Assembly (NCBI GenBank): GCA_001600175.1
Contig: BCJC01000003.1
Coordinates: forward strand, 1,302,001 to 1,366,000
Length of the DNA: 64,000 nucleotides
Reading direction: 5' to 3'
DNA from: Erythrobasidium yunnanense
Taxonomy: Eukaryota; Basidiomycota; Cystobasidiomycetes; Erythrobasidiales; Erythrobasidiaceae
The notes beneath the pieces were generated by a model. It had not been told where the DNA came from, did not search any database, and worked only from the letters and a program-made list of their open reading frames with translations. This document shows, piece after piece, positions 1-11,482 of the stretch; the first letter of the stretch is position 1, and each line of letters opens with the position of its first letter. Made by a program: the position numbers and the translations under genes.

Positions 1-524
1 CTACCAGCGCAATACCACAAGTATTATCTCGGTCTTGAAGCATAGGTACTGCCAAGCTGATTGCATCGTTGCCAATCTCAAAACGAAGCTGATCACTAGG
101 ATCCAAGCGAAACAGCTTGGCCAAGAGAGGACTGATTTCTGCTATATCCGTAGCTCTGTCCAAGCCAGCCATGCCCAATGTGAGCGCTTCGAAGGATATG
201 CTGGCATCGCGTGCTAGAGGAAGATTTGTGTTGGCCGGCTTGAGCGCTGGTGGTAGCGCATCTAATGCATCTTTGAGGCCACCTTGAATACGCAGTAAGC
301 TCTCTTCAAGCCCCAGCGTTGTACTATGATGTCTAGGTTAGCGTTGCGGCTGCTGTCGCGGTTCGCTGGGACACACACTAATTGCAAGATCCGCGCGTTG
401 ACCTCGCTTCGACACCGTTCTTCGACGCCAGAATAACGCGTAATTGAGAGCCTCCAGCGTCAACTACTGCGACAAGCTTTGTTGCGCCCGAGTCTTTGCG
501 ATCATTTGAACCGTCATGTTGCAT
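1..524 (-). CDS. BadF/BadG-type sugar kinase (GlcNAc-kinase-like), 3' end cut by window
   Basis: Exons are 403-524 and 1-332 (running off the edge), joined in phase by an intron at 333-402. The start is the first ATG, at 524. The N-terminus carries an actin-fold phosphate motif, VVDAGGSQLR. About 90 residues later comes LTLGMAGLDRATD followed by IGNDAISLA, which matches the conserved LGxAGxxR and V-x-ND-x3-A motifs of the BadF/BadG/BcrA/BcrD ATPase fold that includes eukaryotic N-acetylglucosamine kinases. The inferred role is phosphorylation of GlcNAc or a related sugar in the cytosol. Substrate cannot be read from this fragment, and family membership rests on motif recall only. Confidence 0.6.
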
Positions 525-828
525 GATCTCCAAGCGAATGCATAGGAGAGACAAGATAGGAGATGGAGATAGAAAAGGCGACCAGAAGCAAAGGCGGTAG
601 CAGCCTGGAATCTACACCTTGTGGATTGCTAGGCCGGCCTGTCAGTGATGCAGAAGGAAACCGGCTTCTTGCCTGACCGCGCGAAGAAGCAAGGTATCGG
701 ACGCCGTCGTTTCTGAGTCTGTGAAGATATACATACTGCAGTCACATATAAGAGCAAAGCCGGGCTTTGTACAACGATAAAGCACGCATGGTATCCCTCG
801 GACAGTTCAGAGCTATGCAGGCCGCTAC
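525..828. other. Intergenic gap with no gene seen
   Basis: This is the presumed promoter of the leftward sugar-kinase-like gene and the 3' region of the SAM-domain gene. An AT-rich CACATATAAG lies near 744, but no conserved frame was found. Confidence 0.4.
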
Positions 829-2813
829 CTACCGCCTCAGCTTACGAATGACAGCTTCTCCGACAACCACACCGATCCCAAGACCAGCCGCTAGAGCCCA
901 TCCGCCTAGTCCTGCCCAAGACTGATCACTGACGTTGACGCTGCCTGTTTCTCCCAATGCTGAGCGGACCCAGTCTGACATTTGGCGATTGCGATCAGAT
1001 ACATTGTTCAACGAAGTTGACCTTGCAGAACGAGTCATCTCGTCAGCGAGTTTGGCTTCCATTTCAGCGAGCCGGGCATGGAGCTGTGAAGAGACAAGCT
1101 TAGCTGAGGCATGCTGCCAATTCATGGCGACTCACAGCTTGGTACTGTTCCTTGGGAATGACGACCGTGGAACCGTCTCTACTTTTCATTTCGAGTAGAT
1201 CTGGTTCCCCAGGCGCGTCTTCGCTGAAGATGTCTTGCAGAGCCTTCCGATTCTTCGGCTGCAATCTTATGCTACTGACGCGCAAGCTACCAAAGTCTTG
1301 AATCGAGGATGATCTGCCTCTCAGGGTTGCTTTCTTGACAGTTTCGATGTTTCCGCTATTTTCAGCGAAAGCCAATGCCTTCTCCTCTGGAGTCGCTTCT
1401 GCGTCTTCCTCATTGGGCTCGTCGAAGCTCGCGTAGATTGAGGGCAGAGAGGTTGATGCCGAAAGACCTGCCTTCGATACGCCGGACGGTTGACGGAACT
1501 CCTCATCAAAGACGCTTGAAAGCGTCTCCTGTGACAGGCGGACAGGTGAATACGCATCGATGCCATGAGATCGTATGTTAGACTGCCAGTTGTGCGATTG
1601 CAGGGAGAGCTTGCTGGGAGATGCAGCTTCCGGGCCCGCCTCAAGATCGATACTGGCATCTTGTGCTTCTTCCAGTGTTACTGGTTCTACCAGACCCCAG
1701 TCATAGGTAGAGCCCATAAATTGTGTCTCTGCGTTATCGCTACGTAGACTGACAGGATGTTCTTCTGCAACATCGCTGCCTCCGTCTGATGTGCAGCTTG
1801 AATCGGACGAGCTCTGGCGAGAGCGCGACTTTCTGATTCTCTCTACCTCTTCGAGCTCCTGACTGAGAGAGCCAGCTCTGGAGCGCGCTTCTCCGTCTCC
1901 ACGGTTCTTTCCTTCTTCGAACAGGTGAGCTATGCCCTTCACGCGGCCCCTCGAATGCTTGCCTTCTTTCCGTCTCCACGAGTTCTTTTTCCAATCATCC
2001 TGCTCGCTCTGCGATTTTGGCAGTGTCAAGAAGAACGACATGTTCTCGTTGCCGCCTGAGTCAGGAAAGTCCTCGCCCTCTCCACTCTCTGTTCCTTGGT
2101 TCGCAACGAATATCTTTGCTCGCAGAGTCTCTGCTCGCAAGCGATCGCGAGCTTTAGAAAGTATGAGGCACCAGGAAAGGTTGATGCCCAGCTCGACGAG
2201 ATCTGGGTCGCTGAGTCGCAAGAAACGCTTTCCAGTGAGACCGCTCTTGACTACAAAGCGCTGAACGTCGTTGATCAGTGGTTTGGGAGTGAGTCGAAGG
2301 ACATGCGCGAGCTGAAGTGTAATCGACAGTCAGCTCGCAAGTCCATTCGACATCAAGCGATGCAGCGGGACGTACGTAAATGCTCAACTGAGATGGCATC
2401 CATGTCTTGGGATCTGCAGGAAGCTCCGCAACATCGTTTGCTGTTCCATACTCGTATGCGATGGCCTCTGATTTGGGCGGGGGTGCAGCAAAACTGGGCA
2501 GTGAATCGGACCTTCTCTTCAATGGACGATGTAGATTTGATGCATCAGGTTTCGTATGTCCTGATACTGTGCTGCCTGCAGGAAATGCGACGCTGTCCCG
2601 GGTGGTCGTCGACCTTGCCGAGTCTCGAGGGGGAGACTGGGTGTTGAAGGATACTGTCCTTGCGCGCTCTAGCCCCAGTGTCTGAGTGCGAACATACTTT
2701 GGCGGCTTGATGACAGCGTGCAGACTCTTTGACCGGGACAGGTGTTGCTGTTGATCCTGGTTCTGCTCCTGAGGTGTGGGCGTGACTGTTTCGTTGTCGG
2801 TTGCTTCACTCAT
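829..2813 (-). CDS. SAM-domain protein with C-terminal membrane anchor
   Basis: Three exons (2376-2813, 1136-2311, 829-1083) encode 622 residues. The first intron (GTACGT...CAG) lies inside the domain at residue 146. Residues about 137-205 read as a sterile alpha motif: TWMPSQLSIY at the start, then LIND, FVVKSGLTGKRFLRLSDPDLVELGI and a closing helix. The rest is low-complexity Ser/Glu/Arg-rich sequence. The last 30 residues hold one hydrophobic helix (WALAAGLGIGVVVGEAVI) and a short basic tail (RKLRR), the form of a tail-anchored protein of the ER or mitochondrial outer membrane; a short helical stretch (HARLAEMEAKLADEM) precedes it. SAM domains usually mediate protein-protein contacts. I do not recognise the full-length family. 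Confidence 0.75.
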
Positions 2814-4539
2814 CTGTTGAGTAATGTAGTAGTGATACGATACAGACTTCGGCGTTCAATCAGTCTGCTCTGGGACGAGCCTCGTCAGCGACTCTCCTGC
2901 TTTCCCGCTTTGTTCCCCCTGCCCTTCGCAGAGGCCGTTGCAACGCCCTAGCCTGACAGCCATAATTATGCATCGAATATTGTGGTGATCAGACGACGAG
3001 GAGGAATAGATGAACAGTACTGGTAGAAGCTTGTTGGATAGATAACAGATATCGGGAGAAAGGCAAAGATTATGTAGAGGAACCTCAAACGCCCGAACTC
3101 GCGGAGGATCTAATGAAACAGAAAGGTGTATCTCAGTGTATGGTTCTGCTACTGTTCATCTTCTTCCCTCACAATCGCGTCTGTCACCAATTTCTGGCTA
3201 GCATATGTATTCATCTACAATCAGGCTCCAGCTACGTATGTACATACAGATGAGAGTGCTTCTATACCATACACTAACAACTTCTGCTGATTGCTGAGCA
3301 GCACCTGCGCAGATCAAGTACTTGTGCTGGCACTTTGACTGACGCGCGTGCCGAAGACGTGTCTTGTTTACCGCCCTCAGGATGGCAGCTTTGGCCTGTC
3401 ATGCTTGACAGTTACTCTATGCTCTGAACTGCTGACTGATGGTTTGCTGAGCAGACAATGCATACTGCCAGCGCTGCGTCAGGCTCAGACGATGGACGAG
3501 GACCTCACAAAATTTTCCCCATCTTGCAGTGAGGCTCCCACCAGAACCTTACCACCTTGAGGCTCCCTCTCGACCTCGGGAGGTCCCTTCAAAGCGTTCG
3601 GTTCGCCTCGTCAGAAACCTCATGCGCGCCCTGCATCCCGTCTCCACAAAGCCCATCTAGAATCTGCACGTCGCCCCCCGCCGGACGTTTTTTTCCCTTC
3701 CTTTTCAAAAAAACCTCTGCTGCAGAATTTTCAAATTTTCGCCTCAGAGCTATACCGTACGCAAAGCGGGCTGGATTCACACTTCTCAGTCTCTGGAGAT
3801 GCGGAGATTTGCCTCAGCCAGCGAGCCACCACGCAGCAGCCTCTAGAGTCAGCAGCGGGTCAGGATGTCGGGAGTTCACCTCCGACAGCAAATCCCACTA
3901 ACAGCCTGCAATTGGTTCAGACTTTCAGGACGTGCTACTCGCAAGTCACTGATACTTTCTCGTGCCCATGTCCAGCTTTGCTGGGTCCGTGCGCTACGGT
4001 ATGACTTGCTGCTGTTTGCAACACCGCGCGTTACCCGTACATCGTATACGCGTTGCTGTTGCGGACGTGCCTCTTGTTTTCGGTACTCTGGCTCGATGGC
4101 ACATCGATTTGCGAGGATGAGCGTGCGGATCAGGCTTGAATAGAAGCCGAGCACCGGACGATCTCGGCACATCATGCTGTCAATATAGCCGGCGCCCCGC
4201 AAATCCAGCCTAAGCCGGCCACATTGGGCTGCCAGCCCAAAACAGAATCCAACGCTCGCCTCGCTGCAGCACGCGGAAAGGCAAGCGCAAACCTAGGCGC
4301 GAAGGCCTGGTGCAGGGTGGGCTTCCACATCGAGTAATAAATTCAGAGCAAACGACCTTTTGCACTTCTTTTCCTCACCTCTTTCTTTTCTTTCCCTCTC
4401 ATCAGTCAACTTTGGCCTTGTGCTTCTCCTCAAGACCAGTTACCAACTGAACAAGAGGTCTATCAGGCGCAACTAGCCTTACCTTCCACTCGAACACCTT
4501 CTCCACCTTTTACCTGGCCAAGGCAGCCGAGCATCAACA
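2814..4539. other. 1.7-kb intergenic region upstream of the sugar transporter
   Basis: No gene was found. All open frames here are short and lack conserved motifs. A T-run next to an A-run lies at about 3690-3717. The segment nearest the transporter start is pyrimidine-rich. Confidence 0.5.
4358..4415 (+). promoter_or_regulatory. Pyrimidine-rich promoter/leader tract
   Basis: A CT-rich stretch (CTTCTTTTCC, CTTTCTTTTC and similar) lies about 130-180 bases before the transporter ATG. Such tracts often mark transcription start regions of strongly expressed fungal genes. Assignment is by composition only. Confidence 0.35.
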
Positions 4540-6329
4540 ATGACCGGAGTCACTGGCGATGTCGCCCGTATTGAGGCTCCCGTAACACTCAAGGCATACC
4601 TTCTGTGTGCGTTCGCAAGCTTCGGCGGTATTTTCTTTGGATACGATTCCGGTTACATCAATGGTGTCCTCTCGTCCCCGGTTTTCATCGAGGCCATTAT
4701 GGGCCCAGGTGTCGAGGCCATCTCCTCCTCAAGGAAATCCCTCATCGTGTCCATCCTCTCTGCCGGTACTTTCTTCGGCGCACTTAGTAGGCTTGAAAAT
4801 TCAACAAAGTCCGTCTTTGCGCGTCTGACCACGAGTTGCCGACCACAGTTGCTGGTGACTTGGCCGACTACTTCGGCCGCAGAATCACAATCATTGCGGG
4901 ATGCTTCGTCTACCTAGTCGGAGTTGTCATTCAGATGTTCGCCGCCAGTGCCCTGGCTACCATCGTCGTCGGTCGTCTGGTTGCTGGTTTCGGTGTTGGT
5001 TTCGTCTCTGCCAGTAAGTTGAACTCATCTCTAGATCGTCACAAGAGCCTTCGGCTGACGACCCTGCTTTCGCCAGTCATCATTCTCTACATGTCCGAAA
5101 TCTGCCCCCGCAAGGTCAGAGGTGCCCTCGTCTCCGGATACCAATTCTGCATCACCATCGGTATCATGTTGGCCAGTATCATCAACAACTTCACCCAGGG
5201 CCGAAACGACTCTGGCAGTTACAGAATCCCCATCGGTATCCAGTTCGCATGGGGTATCATCCTTGCAATCGGTCTCTTCCTTCTCCCAGACAGTCCCCGT
5301 TGGTACGTCAAGCACGGCCGAGTTGAGGATGCCCGCAAAGTGCTCAGCCGTCTGAGAGGATACCCCGCCGACTCCGAGTACGTCGAGCTCGAGGTTGCCG
5401 AGATTGTCGCAAATGCCGAGTACGAGCGTCAAGTCAACCCAACTGGAGGATACTTCGCTTCATGGGCAGCATGCTTCTCCGGCTCCGTCTTCAAGTCCAA
5501 CTCCAACCTCCGCAAGACCATCCTCGGTACATCCATGCAAATGATGCAGCAATGGACCGGTGTCAACTTCATCTTCTACTACTCTACCTCCTTCTTGGCT
5601 TCCACCGGTGCCATCAACGATCCATTCATCACCTCCATCATCTTCACTGTCGTAAACGTCGGTTCCACCCCTCTCTCCTTCTACACCATCGAGAAGTTCG
5701 GTCGCCGAACAATCCTACTATACGGTGCTCTCGGCATGTTGATCTGCCAGTTCCTCATTGCCATCATCGGTGTTACCGTCGGATTCAACAAGACCGTCAT
5801 CGTTGATAACGCCACCAGAGCTGTCAACCCAGCAGCTGTCAACGCCCAGGTAGCATTCATTGCCATCTTCATCTTCTTCTTTGCCTCCACCTGGGGTCCT
5901 GGTGCTTGGGTGCTCATCGGAGAGATCTTCCCTCTTCCCATCCGTGCCCGTGGTGTCGGTCTCTCTACCGCCTCCAACTGGCTCTGGAACACCATCATTG
6001 CGGTCATCACTCCTTACATGTAAGCCTCTTGCCTAGACTTCCAATTAGTACCGTTGTTGACTCCTTCTTCTCCTTCCAGGGTTGACCCCGACAAGGGCAA
6101 CCTCCGATCCAGTGTCTTCTTCATCTGGGGAGGACTCTGCACTGCCGCCTTCGTCTACACCTACTTGTTCGTTCCCGAGACCAAGGGTCTTACTCTTGAG
6201 CAGGTTGACAAGATGATGGAGGAGACTACCCCAAGAACCTCCGCCAAGTGGAGACCAACCACAACCTTCCAGCAGGAAGTTACGTCCGGCCATGTCTACA
6301 CCGACAAGGCCGAGAAGACCCACGTCTAA
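4540..6329 (+). CDS. MFS hexose transporter
   Basis: Four exons (4540-4786, 4849-5013, 5077-6019, 6080-6329) encode 534 residues. Family marks in order: FFGYDSGYINGVL in helix 1; DYFGRR between helices 2 and 3; LYMSEICPRKVRGALVSGYQ after helix 4; LPDSPRWYVKHGR after helix 6; MQQWTGVNFIFYYS at the start of helix 7; EKFGRR; and FVPETKGLTLEQVDKMMEE after helix 12. These are the sugar-transporter signatures (GRR and PESPR/PETKG types) of plasma-membrane proton-coupled or facilitative glucose transporters. Three of the introns interrupt conserved motifs and rejoin them exactly. The long upstream region suggests regulated expression. The exact sugar is not predictable. Confidence 0.93.
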
Positions 6330-7261
6330 GCTGGTATAGCCGGATATCGATCCTACACGTGTTTATGCATTCCCATGCGTTGCTAGTTTGGGCTTCGAAG
6401 CGTTCTCATTTATCGGTCTCTTGGAGTTCTTCGCAATAGTCTCGTAATCCCCTTTTAATATCGTTCTTGTCGCATAGGAGGATTAAGTCGGTGCAAAATA
6501 GTAATCAATCAGGGTTTCAGCTTCATGGCGTTTACGCTTCTCACGATTGCTCGATTGCTACGCTGACTAGTGCTGCGGTCGAGCTCCGTTTCAGGTCTAC
6601 TTGATCTTGTGCTGCTCAAGGCGAGTAATTACTAATAGTCATTGCTACAATATCATAGCTTGGAGCTTGAAGAAAATCAGATTGTCAGAGGCTCACCACC
6701 ACACGGAGCAAGACAATTTACGAGTACACGGACCCACGTTCATCTAGAGCTATCTGGCTATGTATCTAGAGCTATCTGGCTATGTATCTATAGCTACAGC
6801 GAACTAAAAGCGATGGTGGAGGTTGAGCTGGTATGAGCAGAATGAGGTGGTAGGTATACGCCGGAGGCGCGCGCTGAAGAGACCCTTCTCTGGCTTGGTA
6901 GGTATGATGTGGTTGACAGTAGGCAGCTCTACTGTGTCGCGTATGAGCGGCCATTCCCCACAGACGACTACGAGGGCTTTCTCGAACACGCGTCGCGACC
7001 AGTCATTTGCTCAGAGAGAAGCTGTGGACGGAGGGGGGAGAGAAAGTGCCTGTATGTGTATAGGATCTAGGGCTGATATTCTTCATCTGACTCCTCTATC
7101 GAGGGAATCGAGGGATGTCTTAAGATAGGGTTTGTGGAGTCTTTACAGACTGGCGAAAAAGAACGTCTCATGAACAGCGATAGCGTCTGTCGACGTACTA
7201 CGATGAGGCTGATGTACAGTTATTGGTACATACTACTTGATTAACGAGTCTGGAGACCGCT
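6330..7261. other. Convergent intergenic region
   Basis: This holds the 3' ends of the transporter (plus) and of the SPF30-like gene (minus). Apart from a short tandem repeat at 6743-6797, no conserved frame was seen. Confidence 0.5.
6743..6797. repeat. 22-bp tandem repeat, 2.5 copies
   Basis: Two perfect head-to-tail copies of a 22-base unit, starting TCTAGAGCTATC, lie at 6743-6764 and 6765-6786. A degenerate third half-copy (TCTATAGCTAC) follows. Confidence 0.9.
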
Positions 7262-8131
7262 CTACTCTTTCGCCTCCCAAACAGCACGCTTCTTCTGCTC
7301 GTAGGCTGTCATACCCTTCCCACTGCCGACGACTCCAACTGTAGGTATAGACTCAGCACCAGCATGATCAACATGATACAGCACTCACCTCGACCATGAG
7401 GATTGTCCGGCGTCCTGAACTGCGATTCGCCGCTGACACCCGGTATGTGATAACCCTTCTTAGCGCCCTTCTTTGCAAACGATTGCCAGGAGGATTGCTT
7501 AGCGTTCTGTTCCGCAACTCTGGCTTTCCTGTCCTCCTCTTTCGCTTGCTTCTTCTCTACTTTTTTCACCTTCTTGCCGTCCCTCTCAGACCCGCTGTCT
7601 GCCGAGTCTTTCTCGTTCTGCAGCGAGTCTACTTTGTCGAAAGCTCTCTTCCTTGATTCAGACAATGCTTTGACATCGCCGCTACGCACGACTTCTGTCG
7701 AGTTGTCGACTTTGAATAGGACCGTATAGACTGGATCAGAGGCGCTCCCGCTGACTGATACGATACGGGCAGGGTACATCTTGTTGTCTACGTGCCATTT
7801 TGCAAGTACGTCTGTTCCAGCAGTGAAAGTGGCAGCTGGTTTCGACGACTGCCCCGGCTGAGGCTGCAAAGACGAGGAAGATGGTCCAGCTTTGGAAGAG
7901 CCGGCGCGAGACGAAGATGAGGCTGACTGCTGACCGAGGTACTCCTTTGTCAAAGCTATCAGAGTGCTGAGCTCCTCCTTGAGGCTCAGAAGGTCGGCGT
8001 TGTTAGGGTCATCTTTGAGCGTCTGTTCGGTTGTTTCCAGCTGCAAACACCATCAGCTTGTTGTGTATATCGAACGTCTCGTCGTAACGGACTTGGTACT
8101 CGAACTCTTCAAGCTCTTCGCGGGTACTCAT
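7262..8131 (-). CDS. SPF30/SMNDC1-type Tudor splicing factor
   Basis: Exons 8093-8131, 7389-8040 and 7262-7338 encode 255 residues. The first intron has a GTCCGT donor. The N-terminal helix (LSLKEELSTLIALTKEYL) matches the conserved start of SPF30. A Tudor domain spans about residues 75-125: VLAKWHVDNKMYPARIVSV, then YTVLFKVDNSTEVVRSGDV. A lysine-rich segment follows, then the conserved SWQSFAKKGAKKG and SQFRTPDNPHGRVGVVGSGKGMT tail. SPF30 binds dimethyl-arginine on Sm proteins and promotes tri-snRNP joining during spliceosome assembly in the nucleus. All exon junctions keep frame. Confidence 0.9.
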
Positions 8132-8495
8132 TTCGTTATATCGAGTGGTAATGACGAGAAAACGGACGAGCCGAGAATGCAGAGATTCTATCTTCCCGAC
8201 GTTGACATGCAGTCGCGATGTTATCCCTGAGTGAGAACGCGCAGACTAACGATAGGCTGAAATACTACCACACTGCATCTGACTGATCTCTATAGGGGCG
8301 TTAACTCTACAACACATCGTGAGCACGACTTAGCAACTGTAACCACATAGACCACTACCAAACTAAGCGACGCTCTGCGCTGGCCTAAGCGGAAAGTGCG
8401 GAAGGCAGAAGGGGCGGATGGACTTATAGAACGTTTGTTTCGGTTTGAGGCGACAGGGAGGAGAAGAGAAAGGTGCTGCGATCGAGTGAGACATT
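8132..8495. other. Intergenic gap, no gene seen
   Basis: This is the promoter side of the SPF30-like gene and the 3' side of the Pal1-domain gene. No conserved frame was found. Confidence 0.4.
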
Positions 8496-10278
8496 CTACG
8501 TCTGCTTCTTCTTGCCTTTGAAGAAACGCTTTGCCAGACTTGCTTTCCTACTAAGCGGTTTCCCTTCGTTCTCCTTCTCTTCGCTGCTAATGTTGGGACT
8601 TCCAGAGTAGTCACCAGGGTGAGTCATAGTACTGTTACTTGTGAACGAAGCATCTGCAGCTGCACTTCTGTCCGATGCCGAGTTGCCATTGTAGCTCGTG
8701 TCCGCCAAGTACTGCTTGCTGTTGTGCATAGAGTCATTGGAAGAAGAGGAGTCGCTCTTCGATATCCCAACACCAGACTCTTTGGAAGAGCTCTCCGCAA
8801 GGATGGCTGCAGTTGCGGATTCGTTCGCTAGATCGTCGTACTTTCTCGACTTGCTCAATCCGGAGGAGATGGGGAAAGGATAGTCTGTCGCGGTAGGCAG
8901 ATCCAAAGGTGATACGACCGGAGGCGTGCGTATGTTCAGATTGGCCATCCTGCTACTGGGTGCAGCGAGATCTTGCGGACGCTTAGCTACAGTAGGGGAC
9001 AGGCGGCCTTGCGGTCGCGTGCTACTTGTATAGCCCGAGCTGCTGCTGGTCGACGCATACATAGGGACCGGTGCCGCGTTCGAAGACGACACTTTGCGAT
9101 CGCCCAAAGGCGACAATCCAAGCTTGGAATCGTCATCGTAGGCCTGGCTTGGAGTGCTCGCAAATTGAGAAGATGAGCCTTGAGGAGGGCTTCTTGATAG
9201 ATCGGGCGAAGTTGGGGCGCTCTTCTTTGAACGCATCCGCGATATGAGAGACTTGGATCGCTTGACTCCTGCCCCGTCCTTACTATTCCCTTCTGCAGCA
9301 TCGCTGTAGGATACAGAAGGGGCAGTGAGATACTGGTTTGGTATGAGTGGCATCGGGGGAGCTGCAGTTGCTCCGACCGGTCTGCCTGCACGCAGAGTTG
9401 CTTCAATATCTGTAATGATGGGTCCGTCAGTATGTTGATCCTTAGTACCTTCATCAACAATGACATACCCCATATACTTGCAGTCCTGTCTGCGCGAGTC
9501 TGACTGCTCAACCCGCTCTTCCTGTCTGAGGGATATACAGACACTCTTGGATCTCTCCTTGAATAGCTGCTGTTTCCAAAGTCTTCGTACGCTTCGCCGT
9601 GCACTCCAAACGTCTCCATGTACTGTCTCTCCTTCTCTGTCGCTGCTGCGGGATAGCCAAGCGTGATGCTTCCTTCGGAATTTCGTCTCCCTCTGTACGA
9701 GGATGCTGGAGAGGATGGACCAGTGAGCAAGTGATCTGAAGACGCATTTGGGTCCATGGACGATGAAGATGGATCGCCTGCATTGAGTGCTGCCCTCGCA
9801 CGTGCAGAGAGTCCAGCTCCGCCGCTTGTGCCTCTTGATGATGAATAGTTTGGCCTCTCCCGTGACGGGCTAAGGTCTGCTCCATTGGCAGCTACTTGGT
9901 TCGCAGGATCCCAGGCAGAAGGGGAGAATGCGCCTATAGGGGATGGGCGATCTGGACGGGTCTTTGAGCGAGACAACGCAGCATCGAAGGGGCCGCTGGG
10001 AACACGTTAGAGCATTGAAATAGTAGGAGGTAACAGTGTCATCAGCTATGGAAACTCCGCTGACAGCTGAGCTGAGAAGGGCCATGCACGACGCGACGTA
10101 CGAGTGGTGGACTGGGACGCAGGAAACGGGTCAGACTCGTTAGCAGTATGATTTACAGTCTTTCTAGATGTTACGCACATCCCATGTTGAGACCTGAGCC
10201 ATCGAGCGTATCTATCAGATCATAGGCGCTTGGCTTCTGTTGCTTATTGCTGCGCTGCTCTTGACGCGGCTGAGGCAT
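8496..10278 (-). CDS. Pal1-domain cell-morphology protein
   Basis: Four exons (10179-10278, 10102-10111, 9469-9995, 8496-9409) encode 516 residues. The second exon has only 10 bases. Splicing through it rebuilds the hallmark of Pal1 proteins: DLIDTLDGSGLNMGFHHSGPFDAA, compare K-x-DVIDKLD...FHHDGPFDACNPHRN. Later conserved bits are PIGAFSPSAWDPA and SIWDIEATLRAGRP. The remainder is Ser/Pro-rich and ends in a basic tail (KRFFKGKKKQT). Pal1 proteins associate with the endocytic coat and sites of polarised growth in fungi. The gene shares a short divergent promoter with the Faf1-like gene. Confidence 0.82.
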
Positions 10279-10438
10279 CGCTGGTGTCGTCGTCGTTGCA
10301 GATGTAGAGATATCAAGATGACTTGTATCTTCTTTCTCTTTCTTGCTGTTTCAAGCGACTTGAAAGTCTTAAACCAGAGCAAAGGCATAAGCAGCCAACA
10401 GCTTGGCCTGAAGGCGATCAATGACAATTCTAAAGGCG

Positions 10439-11482
10439 ATGAGCAGCGACGATGAAGGAAACAGCGAAGATGAGCGACTCGATGCACTGGCAGCGCTGGA
10501 ACGACAATGCAGACTCGCAATGGGATTGGAAGCAGAAGTCATCAAAGCCAATCTAGTCGCAAAGAGTGAAGATAGCGACGACGATGAAGAAGAGGATGAA
10601 TGGAATGGCATTCAAGATGAAGATGATGACAACGATGACCTCTCAGAAGAAGAAACGGTCCTGGAAAACCATGCTCCAGCTTTTGTTACAGTCTTCAGCG
10701 ATCCATCTTCATCCAGGCAGCGAGACAGCGTTCGCAGTATTGACAACTTCATGGCGAGCTACCTCTACATACATCATTTCCTTCCTCTGCTGATACAGAG
10801 CGCTCGCAGTCCTCGAAAATCAGAAATCATATAGCACCTCCCGATCCAAAAGGCAAGAGAAAAGCTCGCGCAGACGGCGAAGACGCTGAAGAAGAACGGT
10901 GAGTACATGCGAACCAGTCTACCGCTCTCTCTTCCCGCTAAACTGTATATCGCATGCTATAGCCACCTTGAAGCGCTGGATGCCTCCCTAGCCTCCATGA
11001 TCCGTGATCTCCCATCCAATACATCTTCCACCTCTCTCCTTCCTCAACTTACCGCTCTTCCCGACTCTCGCATTACCTACAAAAAAGATCGCGCGAGGGG
11101 TGGAGCTCCTATAGATCCAAAAGCACCCAGAACACTCAAAGAAAAGCTGTATGCATCCAGGCTAGAGAGAGCGCAGACTCGTGCAAAGGAAGAGAAGGAG
11201 GGCGGCATCATCACCCACCGACACAATATAGGACAGGGTGATTTCGCATTGACCAAGAAGGAGAGAAGATTGCAGACAGGTAAAGAGGATCAGCGAAGGA
11301 GTAAAGCAAGAGGAATAAGCGGTGTAGTGGGCAAGATGAAGAAGGGAGGTGCAGAGCTAAGGCTCAGCAGGGATGAGATCAAACGGGGCGCAGACGGCGA
11401 TTGGGAGGGCCTGTCTAGCGCAAACAAGCGGAAGAGGCCCTCAGGTCCGCCTGCTGGTAAAAGCAAGTTCAAGAGGAGGTAG
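10439..11482 (+). CDS. Faf1/C1orf131-like 40S ribosome assembly factor
   Basis: Exons 10439-10736, 10799-10898 and 10963-11482 encode 305 residues. An in-frame ATG at 10421 would add six residues; 10439 is preferred because it opens directly into the acidic start MSSDDEGNSEDE. Features: a long acidic N-terminal region, AFVTVFSDP, a basic centre, then DPKAPRTLKEKLYA and VGKMKKGGAELRLSRDEI, matching the GKFKxGxLxLSxxDI box of yeast Faf1 and human C1orf131, and a basic nuclear tail (KSKFKRR). Faf1 acts with Krr1 in early small-subunit processing in the nucleolus. Confidence 0.75.
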
